A stretch of DNA of 35,443 bases from Diphasiastrum complanatum (GCA_029204225.1 MU835879.1:1-35443); one strand, 5' to 3'; positions 21,720 to 31,810 are shown, counted from the stretch's first letter. Notes: a model not told the origin generated them from the sequence alone. Program-made: numbers and translations.

Positions 21720-22500
21720 GCAGTCCAGCATGACATGCCAAATCATTTCAAATGCTATACCTTGGATGACGTTGTTATTATATTAGCAAAAGCTCATCGT
21801 GAATATGAGGATCAAGTGTCAGAAATACAAGAAATTTACGATGGACCTCAGCCTATAAATCTTGTTGAACCAGGAGAGGCTTAAAACATTATTCAAGTTG
21901 GAACACAACTTACCCCAGAACAGTTTTAAGCATTGAGGAAGTTGTTGATCAAATATCAAAATTGTTTTGCCTGGACATACAAGGATCTCAAAGGAATTTC
22001 TACATCAGTAATTGAGCATACTATTTCCTTGATACCTGATGCAATTCCAAAAGTGACAAGATTCTATCTCTGCAATCCGAATGTCACAGATGTTATTAAG
22101 AAGTAGTTACAAAGATTACTCGAAGTAGATCTTATTTACGAAATTGAGCATACTGAATGGGTTTTGCCAATTGTTGTTGTTCCTAAGAAAAATGGGTTTG
22201 AAATTTGTTCGGATGATCTTGGAGTCCATAGTGCCGATGAAGACTATCTAGATCGTTTGGAAAAAGTATTTGAATGTTGTCGCAAGTACCAAATTTTCTT
22301 AAATCCTAAAAAGTGTCAGATTTGGATTACTCATGGAGTTGTTCTTGGACATGTGATATCAAGACATGGCATTGCTACAAATTATTCCAAAAGCAAAGTC
22401 ATTGTGGAGCTGCCGCCACCAGGAACAATTCAAGGAGTTTATAATTTCATGGATCATGCAAACTATTATCAGATATTCATTCTATTTTGTGGGGACTTAG
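21720..22500 (+). pseudogene. Gypsy reverse transcriptase with a large internal deletion
   Basis: Frames read LLIKYQNCFAWTYKDLKGI, VIEHTISLIPDAIPKVTRF, a TAG in place of a sense codon, LIYEIEHTEWVLPIVVVPKK and NG at about 22198. The text then jumps to FEICSDDLGVHSADED, YLDRLEKVFECCRKYQIFLN, PKKCQIWITHGVVLGHVIS and FMDHANYYQIFI. In Ty3/gypsy RT, about 100 residues (fingers/palm through the F/Y-x-DD box) normally lie between PKKNG and the DD. They are missing here and only SDD is left. RNase H follows at 23645 after an inserted LTR. Confidence 0.8.
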
Positions 22501-22504
22501 AACG

Positions 22505-23622
22505 TGTTGGAATTAAGCTTCACTCCAACTCACCCGAATTTGACTCCCAAGCACCAGTGCACTATGTAAATATAATCTCTCCCTACAATGACATGTAGCC
22601 TTACTCGCATAAGTCGAATGTCTGTGCAATCAATCAACTTGAAACAAAAGCAAGATTGACTTTGACATCGAAGTCCATGTCATCGACTTCCCCGACATCG
22701 AAGTCATCGACATCCATGTCATCGACTTCTCTGACATTAAAGTCATCGACATCCTGGCAACAAACCCCATCAACATTGAAGTCATCAACATCCACGTCAT
22801 CGACTTCTCCAAAATCGAAGTCTTCAGTATCAAAGTCATCGACATTGACATCCTCTCAAGAGCAATCTAGTCGACTCGACTTGCCTGAAGTCTTTGACGA
22901 TCGTCGACTATCACCATTCAAAATGGAGCTCTTCCTCTGCCCTGTCCCCAATGCAGACTATGTTACAGTTCAAATCTTTACTATGCAGTAACTGCACTAC
23001 TTCACGCTCGCCCACATAGTTGTTGTAACTGTTGCGTGTATATATATATAACAACAACTCATGAATAATAGAGATATAGATGATGAATGAATGTCATCAA
23101 AGTCACTATTAGTGGAAGCGTGATTCAGAGTTCCTTTGCGAACTCCATTGTATCTTAATTATCTGATTCCATAATATCAGAGATCTTAGAGAGAGTGAAA
23201 GCTATTCAAGAAGTAGAGATAGTCATTCAATCTGTAACTAGCGTAATAAGATCAAACACATAGTGCGCTATTACTGAGAACCATTCTTAAACACAAAATC
23301 GTGATCTGATAATTGTATTCACAACAACTTAATTCAGATTCTCTATTTTCTTATGCGTGTTTCATTGTGAATGCTTTCTGATAATTCCTCTCTCATAGAC
23401 TGATACTCGCTCCACAACTCACTCAGGATATCTAATCTCAAAGGAAGCATGGTTGTCTTAGACACCTAACTGTTTCGCTCCCTTCATGGTTGTCTTCGAC
23501 ACCTACAAGATATCTTTCTTGTTGATCTAAGTTAAAGTCTAAATCTATAGTTTGGTAGAGATTATGTTATAATTTCTATGTTGAGTTCTCTTTAATCATT
23601 CTGCATCTATCAGAGGTCAACA
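22505..23622 (+). mobile_element. Probable solo LTR (copia-like) inserted in the gypsy pol
   Basis: The unit begins TGTTGGAATTAAG, ends GAGGTCAACA and is flanked by GAACG (22500-22504) and TAACG (23623-23627), a 4-of-5 target duplication. Removing it brings the RT words NYYQIFI next to the RNase H side words YKLTIVPIWMIEALEAFEKL, as in intact gypsy pol, which supports a clean insertion. A TATATATATATAA box is at about 23039-23051. One caution: TAATATCAGAG at about 23172 resembles a decayed primer site, so part of the leader of a larger element may be included. Confidence 0.6.
22664..22845 (+). repeat. 39-bp minisatellite inside the LTR
   Basis: Four tandem 39-base units occur at 22677-22715, 22716-22754, 22755-22793 and 22794-22832, with partial units on both sides. 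The core words are GTCATCGACTTC and GAAGTCATCGACATCC. Since 39 is a multiple of three, both strands stay open. The Ser/Thr-rich plus frame and the Met/Ser-rich minus frame are artefacts of the repeat and not genes. Confidence 0.85.
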
Positions 23623-23644
23623 TAACGACCTACATATATAAGTT

Positions 23645-24290
23645 GACTATTGTACCAATTTGGATGATTGAGGCATTGGAAGCATTTGAGAAATTGAAGA
23701 AAGCATTAGCTTTTGCACCGATTCTACAAGCTCCAAATTGGACAATTGAATTTCATGTTCACACCGATGCATCAAAATATGCTATTGGATCAGTTTTGAT
23801 GTAGCCAGGAGAATATAAAAAAGATTATCCTATCAGATTTGCTAGTCGACATCTGACTAATTATGAGAAGAATCACTCCACAACGGAACGAGAAGCGTTG
23901 GCTATGGTATTTTTTGTGAAGAAATTTCGATATTATTTAATGGCAACACATTTTGCATTTTATACTAACCATCAACCATTGCTTTATTTAGTAAACAAGA
24001 CACGCAATATGGGACATATTGCAAAATGGCTACTATTACTAACTGAATTTGATTTTCGAGTTGTGGCTCGAAAAGGTAAACAACATTATCTTGTCGACCA
24101 TGTCTCAAGAATCCAGACAGCACCAGTCAACATTGAAGTGGATGATGAACTACCAGATGCTGCATTATTTTATGTTGAAGCAGTTTTGAGTGGGCAGTAG
24201 ATATTGTTGAATATCTGATGTTAGGCCAACCGAACGAATCTTTGACAAAAGCTCAACGGAAACAATTGATTGTTAAGCCACGTTGAACTA
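23645..24290 (+). pseudogene. Gypsy RNase H and start of integrase
   Basis: One frame reads EALEAFEKLKKALAFAPILQ, VHTDASKYAIGSVLM*PGEY, IRFASRHLTNYEKNHSTTER, EALAMVFFVKKFRYYL, FYTNHQPLLYLVNK and FDFRVVARKGKQHYLVDHVS. This is the gypsy RNase H with its TDAS, TERE and TNHQ.L motifs. The TAG at 23803 stands where the family has Gln. The frame continues open to 24200 and is then followed by LMLGQPNESLTKAQRKQLIV, the approach to the HHCC zinc finger of integrase, which is cut off at about 24290. Confidence 0.85.
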
Positions 24291-24429
24291 TTTACAAATT
24301 TTTTAGCAATTAAGTTAAGCACTTAATGAAATGAACAATTGAAAAAATTTGAGGACTTAGCAGATGGAAGTGCTGTTGAATCAAGTCAAAGGCCTTTGTT
24401 GAATCTAGGCTTTCAACCAGAACCTTATT

Positions 24430-25024
24430 CGGGGGAGGAGATAGAGAAGAAGCCATAGGTGGTGGATGATTGGTTAACCAAGTGGACTAGTTATTTTAAT
24501 CTACATGCAATTCTCGAAGAGAAAAAGATTGAGAGCATGGTTCTATTCTTCCCAAAAAAAGGCTTTGTCGTGGTGGCGTGACTTGCAACCCAGGTCTACT
24601 ATGTGGAAAGAATTCATGGAAGTGTCCAAAAAATTGTTTGTGGTTGTGGGTGATTTAGACATTACCGAAGATTTGTAAGTTGCAGAGAGTCTCTTATTTC
24701 CAATAATTCATGAATTCATGGAACAAAGTTCCATCATTTGATTCAAAATTGGCACTCTGGTAGTTTATCCTAGATTTGCCATAGATTATCAAAAGGATTG
24801 TAAGCAAAACGTGCTTTAGACTTTCGATGACATCATACGAGTCATGAAAACTTATGATTCCACATTTGTAGCATCCAAGAAGTAGTTTCAAGCTAATCCA
24901 TTAATTCCGAATCCAAAAAAGAGAAAAAAAATGAGTTTGTGATAAAAAACAAGTCAATTTTTTTGACAAATTTGATCAAATGGCAAAAGAAGTAGATGCC
25001 CGAAAGAAGGCTAAGAAGGCAAAG
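24430..25024 (+). pseudogene. Second gypsy gag fragment, fused to integrase
   Basis: The plus strand reads VVDDWLTKWTSYFNLHAILE, EKKIESMVLFF, then KALSWWRDLQPRSTMWKEFM and VSKKLFVVVGDLDITEDL. This is a gag-domain pattern distinct from the two gag pieces to the left. Many stops follow. A Lys-rich end (AKEVDARKKAKKAK) runs straight into integrase words at 25026, so zinc knuckle, protease, RT and RNase H are missing between them. Confidence 0.65.
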
Positions 25025-25025
25025 T

Positions 25026-25482
25026 GATATTGTTAGTGATAGAGATCCTAAATTAATAGGTCACTTTTGGTTAGCTGTATTTTATAAGCTAGAAACCTCA
25101 CTTAGTTTTAGTTCTACTGATCAGATGGACAGACTAAGAGAACTAATCAGACTATGGAAGATATGTTGAAGACATTTGTGTCTCACATGCAGTCCCAATG
25201 AGAAGATTATATTCATTTAATTGAGTTTGCTTACAATAATAGAAAGCAATCTATTACATGTTATAGTCCACGTTTAAGCTAATGTACGGTTTTCAACCTA
25301 GATATCTAGTAAATGTGGAGATGAAGTCTGTTAAGATCCCTAAAGTTGTGGATTTTATGCATGATATGCAAAGAATATTGCAAGTGACATGTAATTGTAT
25401 TTGTAGTGCTCAAGACCGAACTAAACACTATGCCGATCTTAAGAGATCTCCCAAAGATTTTAAAGTTCATGATTGGGTATAG
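25026..25482 (+). pseudogene. Gypsy integrase, catalytic end and C-terminal part
   Basis: The text reads DIVSDRDPKLIGHFWLAVFY, KLETSLSFSST, then SDGQTKRTNQTMEDMLKTFV, Q*EDYIHLIEFAYNN, and in another frame MYGFQPRYLVNVEMKS and QDRTKHYADLKRSPKDFKVH. The SDRDP word holds the second catalytic Asp. In the DGQTER motif the catalytic Glu reads as Lys. QW is QTGA. The first Asp and the HHCC finger are absent, so the enzyme is dead. Confidence 0.8.
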
Positions 25483-25575
25483 TTGGATATGATGAGGATC
25501 TTACCCATTTGGAGGATTTATTGCTCAGTGTACCTTTGGAACCTAAAACAATACTAAAAACCAGAGATAATTAAT

Positions 25576-25703
25576 TGAGAAAGCATTCTATCTTTGAGTG
25601 CTTGATTAGGTGGAAGGGTCAAACTGAGGATGATGATTCATGGGAAAGGGTTGAAAGCATAAAGAATAACTTCCCTAGTTTTCACTTCTTAGGACACAAT
25701 TAG
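25576..25703 (+). pseudogene. Chromodomain at the integrase C-terminus (chromovirus)
   Basis: The plus strand reads HSIFECLIRWKGQTEDDDSW, then ERVESIKNNFPSFHFLGHN and stop at 25703. The pattern .L.(R/K)WKG....(D/S)(S/T)WE......FP.F is that of the chromodomain at the end of chromovirus integrases, which directs insertion to marked heterochromatin. The reading stops eight bases before the copia insertion, and the element's polypurine tract is found on the other side of it at 31811. Confidence 0.75.
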
Positions 25704-25710
25704 TTCAAGG

Positions 25711-26739
25711 TGTTGGGAAAGAGGGGTGTGAAGCGGAGGATAGCTCGAAAAGAAACGAACACAAAAAGAAGCAAATTCGAAACTCAAAGAGAGACGAACT
25801 CGAATGGAAAATGTTCGTGCATAGTGGAATAAGCTATCTCACTCATTTCTTAAGCATGACAACACCTATCAAACTTGAACAGAACATTAGTGATAGAAAT
25901 CACGTTCGATCTGATTACGTAGCCAAAAATTAAGCATCAAAACATCAGAACGATAATTTGTCATGAACAGCTAGACTAATAATAATTCGTGAAGAACAGA
26001 CTACCGGATTAAGTAATAAGAAAGTCAAACCAAATGTAGAAAAGCATTGCAATATCAACACAAATCTGAACGTAGAACAAACAGAGTTGTAATCAGATTA
26101 AGTATAGTGAAATATACAGGTCAATAATGCAGGTGAGCACAAGACAATAGCGGACATAACCGTGTGCTTCACAAAGTTGATCACACAATCTGTAAAGGTG
26201 ATGAATCTATTATTGACAATAAATCTGGAAGAAAATAATTGATGGGCGAAAGCATCTACAATGTGTGTCTCTAATTATCAGTGATGTTTGGTTATGATGC
26301 TGTTATGCTTCACACTTGCTTGTTATTGAATGCGCAAATGGTATTCAATATACACATAATTTTACATGTGTGTAGATGAAGAAAGTACAAAAGTGGATGT
26401 GTTGTCTGTAAGAGATCGTGGGTGGCTGCTGTCGTTGTCAAATCTGATTGCATAGTGCATGGGATGAGCATGAGAAGGCCACGACATCAGCCTTCGCTGA
26501 AATTAACGTTGATGAAAATGCGAAAAATGCAACACTCTGACAAATGCCTTAAAAATTGATTCACAGGATAGCTTCGCTTTTTCTATTTATTTGTATTTAT
26601 GTAGATAGTCGCATTTTATTTGCCTGTCTTATTTTACATGTAAATATGCAGACTGTGCAACAACACAAGTAAAATACAGCAACATAAATGGAGACAGATT
26701 AAATAAGGATTTAGGAGAGTAGAGGAGATAAATCCAACA
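25711..26739 (-). repeat. 3' LTR of the copia element
   Basis: 1029 bases, with outer TGTTGGGAAAGAGG and inner ATCCAACA ends on the plus strand. Relative to the other LTR it lacks about 115 bases near 26578-26600, apparently by deletion between TTCGC-type short repeats. It lies next to the PPT at 26740. Confidence 0.9.
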
Positions 26740-26748
26740 CCCTCCCTT
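26740..26748 (-). other. Polypurine tract of the copia element
   Basis: The minus strand reads AAGGGAGGG directly before the TGTTGG LTR start. It follows the end of the RNase H frame by a few bases, which is the standard copia layout and primes plus-strand DNA synthesis. Confidence 0.85.
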
Positions 26749-27412
26749 AATCTGGATCCGTGAATGCCTTGATCTTCAGACTAAGCAATGCACAAAACTT
26801 GTTGTGTGCATTAACACTTAATGCCTTTGTGAATATATCTGCAACCATGTCCTGCGTTCTACAGTACGTTAAGCTTGTCTCCTTGTTGATAACCTTGCCC
26901 TTGATGTAGTGATATTTGATTTCAATGTGCTTACTCCTAGAGTGAAATTTAGGGTTGGTCGATAAGGCAATAACACTCTGATTATCACAAAATATGGTTG
27001 TAGGGCTGTACTGATACAAACTAATGTTTGACAATAAATTTCTCAACTAAAATGCTTCTTTAATAGATTGAGAAGCATCAATGTATTCTGCTTCTGTAGA
27101 AGAAAGAGCGATAGAGGTTTGCTTACGACTGTTCCATGAAATAGGACCGTCGTTGAAGAAGAATTGAAATCTAGACATGGACTTACAATTGTCTACATCT
27201 CCTCCCAAGCTTGCATCATAATATCCACTGAGCTGATGAAGATTGTCGCTGCTGACTTCTCCATAGCAGATGCACTGGTCCATGGTAGCTCGAATATACC
27301 TCATGACTCTTATGAGAGTCTTCCAATAAGTAATGCTAGGATTAGCCATATATTGGCTGAGTGAGCTTACTGCAAAAGAGATGTCAGGTCTTGTATAGAC
27401 CATTGCAAACAT
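26747..27412 (-). pseudogene. Copia RT end and RNase H
   Basis: Two minus-strand frames (27412-27047 and 27046-26747) are separated only by a TAG in place of Trp. They read FAMVYTRPDISFAVSSLSQY, SWNSRKQTSIALSSTEAEYI, KEAF*LRNLL, FCDNQSVIALSTNPKFHSRS, KHIEIKYHYIKGKV and DMVADIFTKALS. These are standard copia RNase H signatures, with the SSTEAEY Glu and the CDNQS Asp retained. A frame-shifted stretch at 27413-27538 joins it to the RT. Confidence 0.9.
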
Positions 27413-28870
27413 GAGAGATCCAAGTATCGATCGATAAGGATACTCTCACATCTGTCTTCTTGCTGCTTGGTTTGGGGGCATTGGTCCTTTGACAAACGCA
27501 TGCCTGGATCCATTGGTGAGTGAGTAACTTACAATTCATTAGATTGTATTTGTCAAGAACATTGTGAAGATACCTTGTTGAGTGATATAGATCAATCGTC
27601 TTGCTCTGTCTTTGTGGATTTGAATGTCTAGATAGAAGTGAGCTTTGCCCAGATCAGTCATGTCGAACTCAAAAAACAACCTATGTTTAGAATCCAAATT
27701 GGTATTATTGTTGAAAAACAACATATCATCCACATATAAGATGATGATACTGAAGGATTGCTGCACTGACTTGAAATAGATGTTGCAATCAACAGTGCTT
27801 GGTTGGAAACCTTGTTTGATGAGAAATGTGTTGATTCTCTGAAACCAAGCTCTGGCAGATTGTTTCAAGCCGTAGAGTGCCTTATGGAGTTTACAGACAT
27901 GATACTTTATACCTTCTAGAACATATCCTTTGGGCTGGATCATGTAGATGTCTTCTTGTATAACTCCATTCAGAGAGGTTATTTGCACATCGAGTTGATG
28001 CACTTCGAGGTCGACAGCTGCAACATATGATAGGAGGGCTCAGATCGATGAATGCTTGAATACTGGACTGGAAGTCTCGCTATAGTCAACATTGGGGATC
28101 TGAGTGAATCCTCATACTACCAGTCTTGCCTTCCTTCGATCAATTGCTCCGTTGACATTGTACTTGATTTTGAAGATCCCATTTGCAATCAATGACATTG
28201 TAGCCAGTAGGAGCTTTGACTGGTGACCATGTCTGGTTCTTGATTAGAGAGGAATACTCTTTGTTCATAGGTTCTCTCCAAAGATCAGAGTCTGGTTGGC
28301 TGAATGCCTCTTCGACTGTTGTCGGTTCCTGTATCAAGAGACATGCAGACTCAAGAGTATACCTTGTGGGTTGTCTATGCACTAAGCTTGATCTTCTGGG
28401 AGGAATCGACTGATGAACAACTCCTGGGACTTGTTGCTGGGTAGCAGCAACGTCTTCGTCTAATTCGTTGTCGAATAGTGGGTCGGCAATGAACATGCTT
28501 GAGCCCGAACCCCGGGTAGTTGTGTCAATGATAGGTGATGAAGGTTCTCTTGGAACAATATCTTTGCCTTTGATGTCGATGAACTGATCCTTGATAAAGA
28601 CCATATCCTGGTTGTCCAAAATTTGCTGGGTATCGGGATCATACAGCTTGTATGTGTTATCAGAGGAAGTATATCCAGTCAGGATGGTCTTGACACCTTG
28701 GAAGTTGAATTTCTTTCTCGTGTCTTTCGAGATCTGCACATAGGCAACGCATCCGAACACTCTTAGGTTCTTCACATTAGGCTTAGATCCTGTCCACACC
28801 TCATGGGGTGTTTTGCCTAAGAGGGCCTTGGTCGAACATCTATTCTGGACGTAAGCTGCAGTGGAGACAG
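27413..28870 (-). pseudogene. Copia integrase tail and reverse transcriptase
   Basis: On the minus strand a frame broken near 28800 gives VSTAAYVQNRCSTKALLGKT, then WTGSKPNVKNLRVFGCVAYV (integrase C-terminal part), a Ser/Gln-rich linker, and the RT start EAFSQPDSDLWREPMNKEYS and LIKNQTWSPV. A frame change at about 28150 follows. The frame at 28003-27539 gives QLDVQITSLNG, HKALYGLKQSARAWFQ, and the catalytic LYVDDM box. The RT catalytic residues look intact, but the polyprotein is interrupted at several points. Confidence 0.9.
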
Positions 28871-29365
28871 CTTTTTATTTGCATGAACAGAAGTACTGAG
28901 CGCCTGACTAGAGGCAAAAAAGCAATGACTTGATCTATACAAGTATCCATGCCTCTTTCCGAGTGCTAGGATCTTGCTTGTCCTATCAACTACTTTCCAC
29001 TGATCACATTCAAATTCTACTTTATGTCCTAGATTTGTAATTCTGCTTACAAAGAGCAGATTTGTAGATAAGTTGGGTACATACAGGACTTTAGAAAGTA
29101 GCTTAGATTGATCATTGGCAAAGCTTAATCTTACAGTACCTTCACCTTTAATAGCTTGTGTGCTATTTTCGCCAAGGTGAACATATTTGTTGGTACTGTA
29201 GGGTGTATAGGACTCGAAACAGCCAATGAGACTGGTCATATGCTGAGTGGCACCATAATCTAGGAACCAAAAACTGTCGCTAGGTCCTCCTTGATGGTTG
29301 GTCATGAAGGCATCATGATCTGCTTCTTGAATGGGCTGTGGAGCTTCTGTAGCTGCATTGATCAC
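28817..29365 (-). pseudogene. Copia protease and pre-integrase region, truncated
   Basis: The minus-strand frame holds WFLDYGATQHMT, the copia protease active site. The second residue of the D-(S/T)-G triad is Tyr, which should impair it. It continues with VLYVPNLSTNLLFVSRI and LALGKRHGYLYR of the pre-integrase domain. Around 28870-28880 it breaks off and joins, out of frame, the VSTAAYVQNR stretch. The HHCC finger and DDE core of integrase, about 200 residues in the family, are therefore missing. Confidence 0.88.
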
Positions 29366-29411
29366 TTGATTCGACTGTTCGTTGCTGTTGTTCTTAGCTT
29401 GTGATATCCGG

Positions 29412-29457
29412 CAGTCTTGAATCTCGTGGTTGTTTCATTTGCAGTATCTGTAGAACA
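29412..29457 (-). pseudogene. Degenerate zinc knuckle of copia gag
   Basis: The minus strand reads FYRYCK*NNHEIQDC. Compared with the CX2CX4HX4C pattern, the first Cys position is Tyr and one position is TGA. The second Cys, the His and the last Cys remain. It lies between the gag and protease frames. Confidence 0.7.
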
Positions 29458-29506
29458 TCTTCTTCTTCGTCTGCGGATTTGACTGTTCTTTGTGCTGTGC
29501 TGATTT

Positions 29507-30147
29507 CTAGTCTTGCTTCGATTGCTTCGGGCCTTTCTTCTTCTTCTGCTTAGTCGTGCTCTTGTTGGTGTACAAGACGTGGAAATCAGTTGAGGAACTA
29601 GAGGCTTCATTCCTCTGCGTGTCTTCCTGCAACAGCATTGTTATGACTCTCGAAAGAGTCAGTTCTTGATGTGTCACGATGATCATCACCCAGCTGTCGT
29701 ATGAGCTTGGCAAGCTTGTAAGCAGTTGCATCACTGCGTCTTGATCGTCTATGATAGATTCGACAGTGGCCATTTGCTTCAGCAGGTTCTTGAATTGGTT
29801 GATGTGATTTTGCAGGGAATCACCATTCGCCATTTTGAGGGAGTAAAATTCCTTAATGAGATGTAGCTTGGAAGCTATATCTCTCACTTTGTATAATGTG
29901 CCCAAGATGTTCCAAAATTTTTTGGATGTATGGGCTTTGGATACGTGGCCGATCTGAGTATCCGAGATATTGAGGATGATGATCACGAATGTCTTTCCAT
30001 CCTTCAGCTTCCATCTGGAGATTGGTGCGTCGTCAGCTTTGCGTTTCCCTTCTGCACGTGTAACAACGTCATACAACTCCTTAGCCATTAGCATTGTTTT
30101 CATCTTAAATTTCATAGATGGTAATTGGCTCCATCAAACTTGTCCAT
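29507..30147 (-). pseudogene. Copia gag (UBN2-type), frameshifted near its start
   Basis: The ATG at 30147 opens MDKFDGANYHL, the usual copia gag start, then meets TGA. The rest of gag is open in another frame from 30115 (MKFKMKTMLMAKELYDVV). Loss of one G in the Trp codon after NYHL explains both. Further words include KKFWNILGTLYKVRDIASKL, LQNHINQFKNLLKQMA, LLTSLPSSYDSWV and a Lys-rich end. Gag would form the particle shell. Confidence 0.88.
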
Positions 30148-30593
30148 GATAGGACTGGCTTTCCCTCGGGAGTCCATGTGGAAGATTAGTCTAGGTGATA
30201 GGAATAACTATCAGTGACTTAAGTATGAAAATCTGGTGCTAAATTACAGAACAAGAAGACAATTACTCTATCGGCTAGTAGAGTCTTGTTACTATGAAAG
30301 CTTATCAGGCTTCTGACAATCTACGAGTAAATACTTTGCGAGTTTTGCGAGTTTTTTCTACAAATGATTTCTAAAATTTCATGGCACATGGTATGCTATC
30401 AAATATATAGGCTTTGTATATAGTCATTTTATATTAGATAGAAACTAACTTTGATTATACCAATGGATTATACATAAAAAGTGGATTACTTTTGCTTTTT
30501 GGACCATCTCAATCCGAGCAATAGTAAGAAAGTTATGACCGTTTAACATTTTTTAGACTAGAAAGTTCATTTTCCCCTTGGAACCTAAAAGGG

Positions 30594-30691
30594 GTAGCAC
30601 GCCGGCGTGCTAACAATTTGAGTTTTTAGTCTTTCAATTTGATTTTTAGGCTATTTTTTTTTTCTTGGAGCTTGGAAGGGGTAGCACGCTG
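30594..30691. repeat. Perfect 18-bp palindrome and direct repeat beside the PBS
   Basis: TAGCACGCCGGCGTGCTA (30595-30612) is its own reverse complement. Part of it with flanks (AAGGGGTAGCACGC(C/T)GGC) is repeated about 85 bases away at about 30672-30692, right against the PBS. The palindrome could form a strong hairpin in the genomic RNA leader. Confidence 0.7.
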
Positions 30692-30703
30692 GCTTTGATA
30701 CCA
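30691..30703 (-). other. Primer-binding site of the copia element
   Basis: The minus strand reads TGGTATCAAAGCC immediately inside the CAACA end of the 5' LTR. It is complementary to the initiator tRNA-Met 3' end. It proves the minus-strand orientation of the element. Confidence 0.88.
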
Positions 30704-31810
30704 TGTTGGGAAAGAGGGGTGTGAAGCGGAGGATAGTTAAAAAAAAAACGAATACGAAAAGAAGTGAATTCGAAACTCGAATAGAAATGAACTCGAATGG
30801 AAAATGTTTGTGTGCAACGGAATAAGCTATCTCACTTTTTTCTTAAGCATGACAATGCCTATCAAACTCGAACATAACATTAGTGATAGAAATCACGTTC
30901 AATCTGATTACGTAACCTAACATTAAGCATCAAAACATCAGAAAGATAATTTGTCGCGAACAGCTCGACTAACAATAATTTACAAAGAACAGACTACCAG
31001 ATTAAGTAATAAGAAAGTCAGACAGAATGTAGAAAAGCATTGCAATATGAACGCATAACAAACAGAGTTGCAATCAAATTAAGTATAGTGAAATATACAA
31101 GTCAATAATGCAGGTGAGCACAAGACAATAGCAGACGTAACTGCGTGCACACAATCTATAAAGGTGATGAACCTAGTATTGACAATACATCTGGAAGAAA
31201 AAAATCGATGCGCGAAAGCATCTACAATGTTTTTCTCTAATTATCAGTGATGTTTGGTTATGCTGCTGTTATGCTTCACACTTGCTTGTTACTGAATACG
31301 CAGATGGTATTCAATATATACATAATTTTACAGGTGTGCAGATGAAGAAAGTACAAAAGTGGATGTGCTATATGTAAGAGATCGTGGGTGGCTGTTGTCG
31401 TTGTCAAATCTGATTGCATAGTGCATGGGATGAGTGTGAGAAGGCCGTGACATCAGCCTTCACTGAAACTAACATTGATGAAAATGCGAAAAAATTCGAC
31501 ACTCTAACAAATGCCTTAAAAATTGATTTACAGGGTACCTTCGCTTTCTATTAGGGCACTTTTGGCATTTGTAGGGCAGTGTCGTCTTTTTCGCCTGTCA
31601 CAAATCACGTGTAAAAAACAAAATGTCGTCTTTTTCGTCTTTTTCGCCTGTGGAAATTTACTTGTATTTATGCAGACAGTCGCGTTTTATTCGTCTGTCT
31701 TATTTTACATGTAAATATGCAGACTGTGCGACAACACAAGTAAAATACAACAACATGAATGGAGGCAGATTAAAATAGGATTTAGGAGAGTAGAGGAGAT
31801 AAATGCAACA
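30704..31810 (-). repeat. 5' LTR of the copia element
   Basis: 1107 bases, bounded on the plus strand by TGTTGGGAAAGAGG and AAATGCAACA. It keeps a segment absent from the other LTR (about 31550-31665) that has three GTCGTCTTTTTCG(C/T) words in tandem-like array. A short plus-strand frame in this segment is not a gene. Confidence 0.9.

Noticed and set aside
22664-22845. Regularly spaced repeats suggesting a CRISPR-like array
   Set aside because: The units are contiguous 39-mers without unique spacers and lie in a plant LTR.
22656-22991. Ser/Thr-rich 111-codon frame and its Met-rich antisense frame
   Set aside because: Both are by-products of the 39-bp minisatellite, whose period is a multiple of three.
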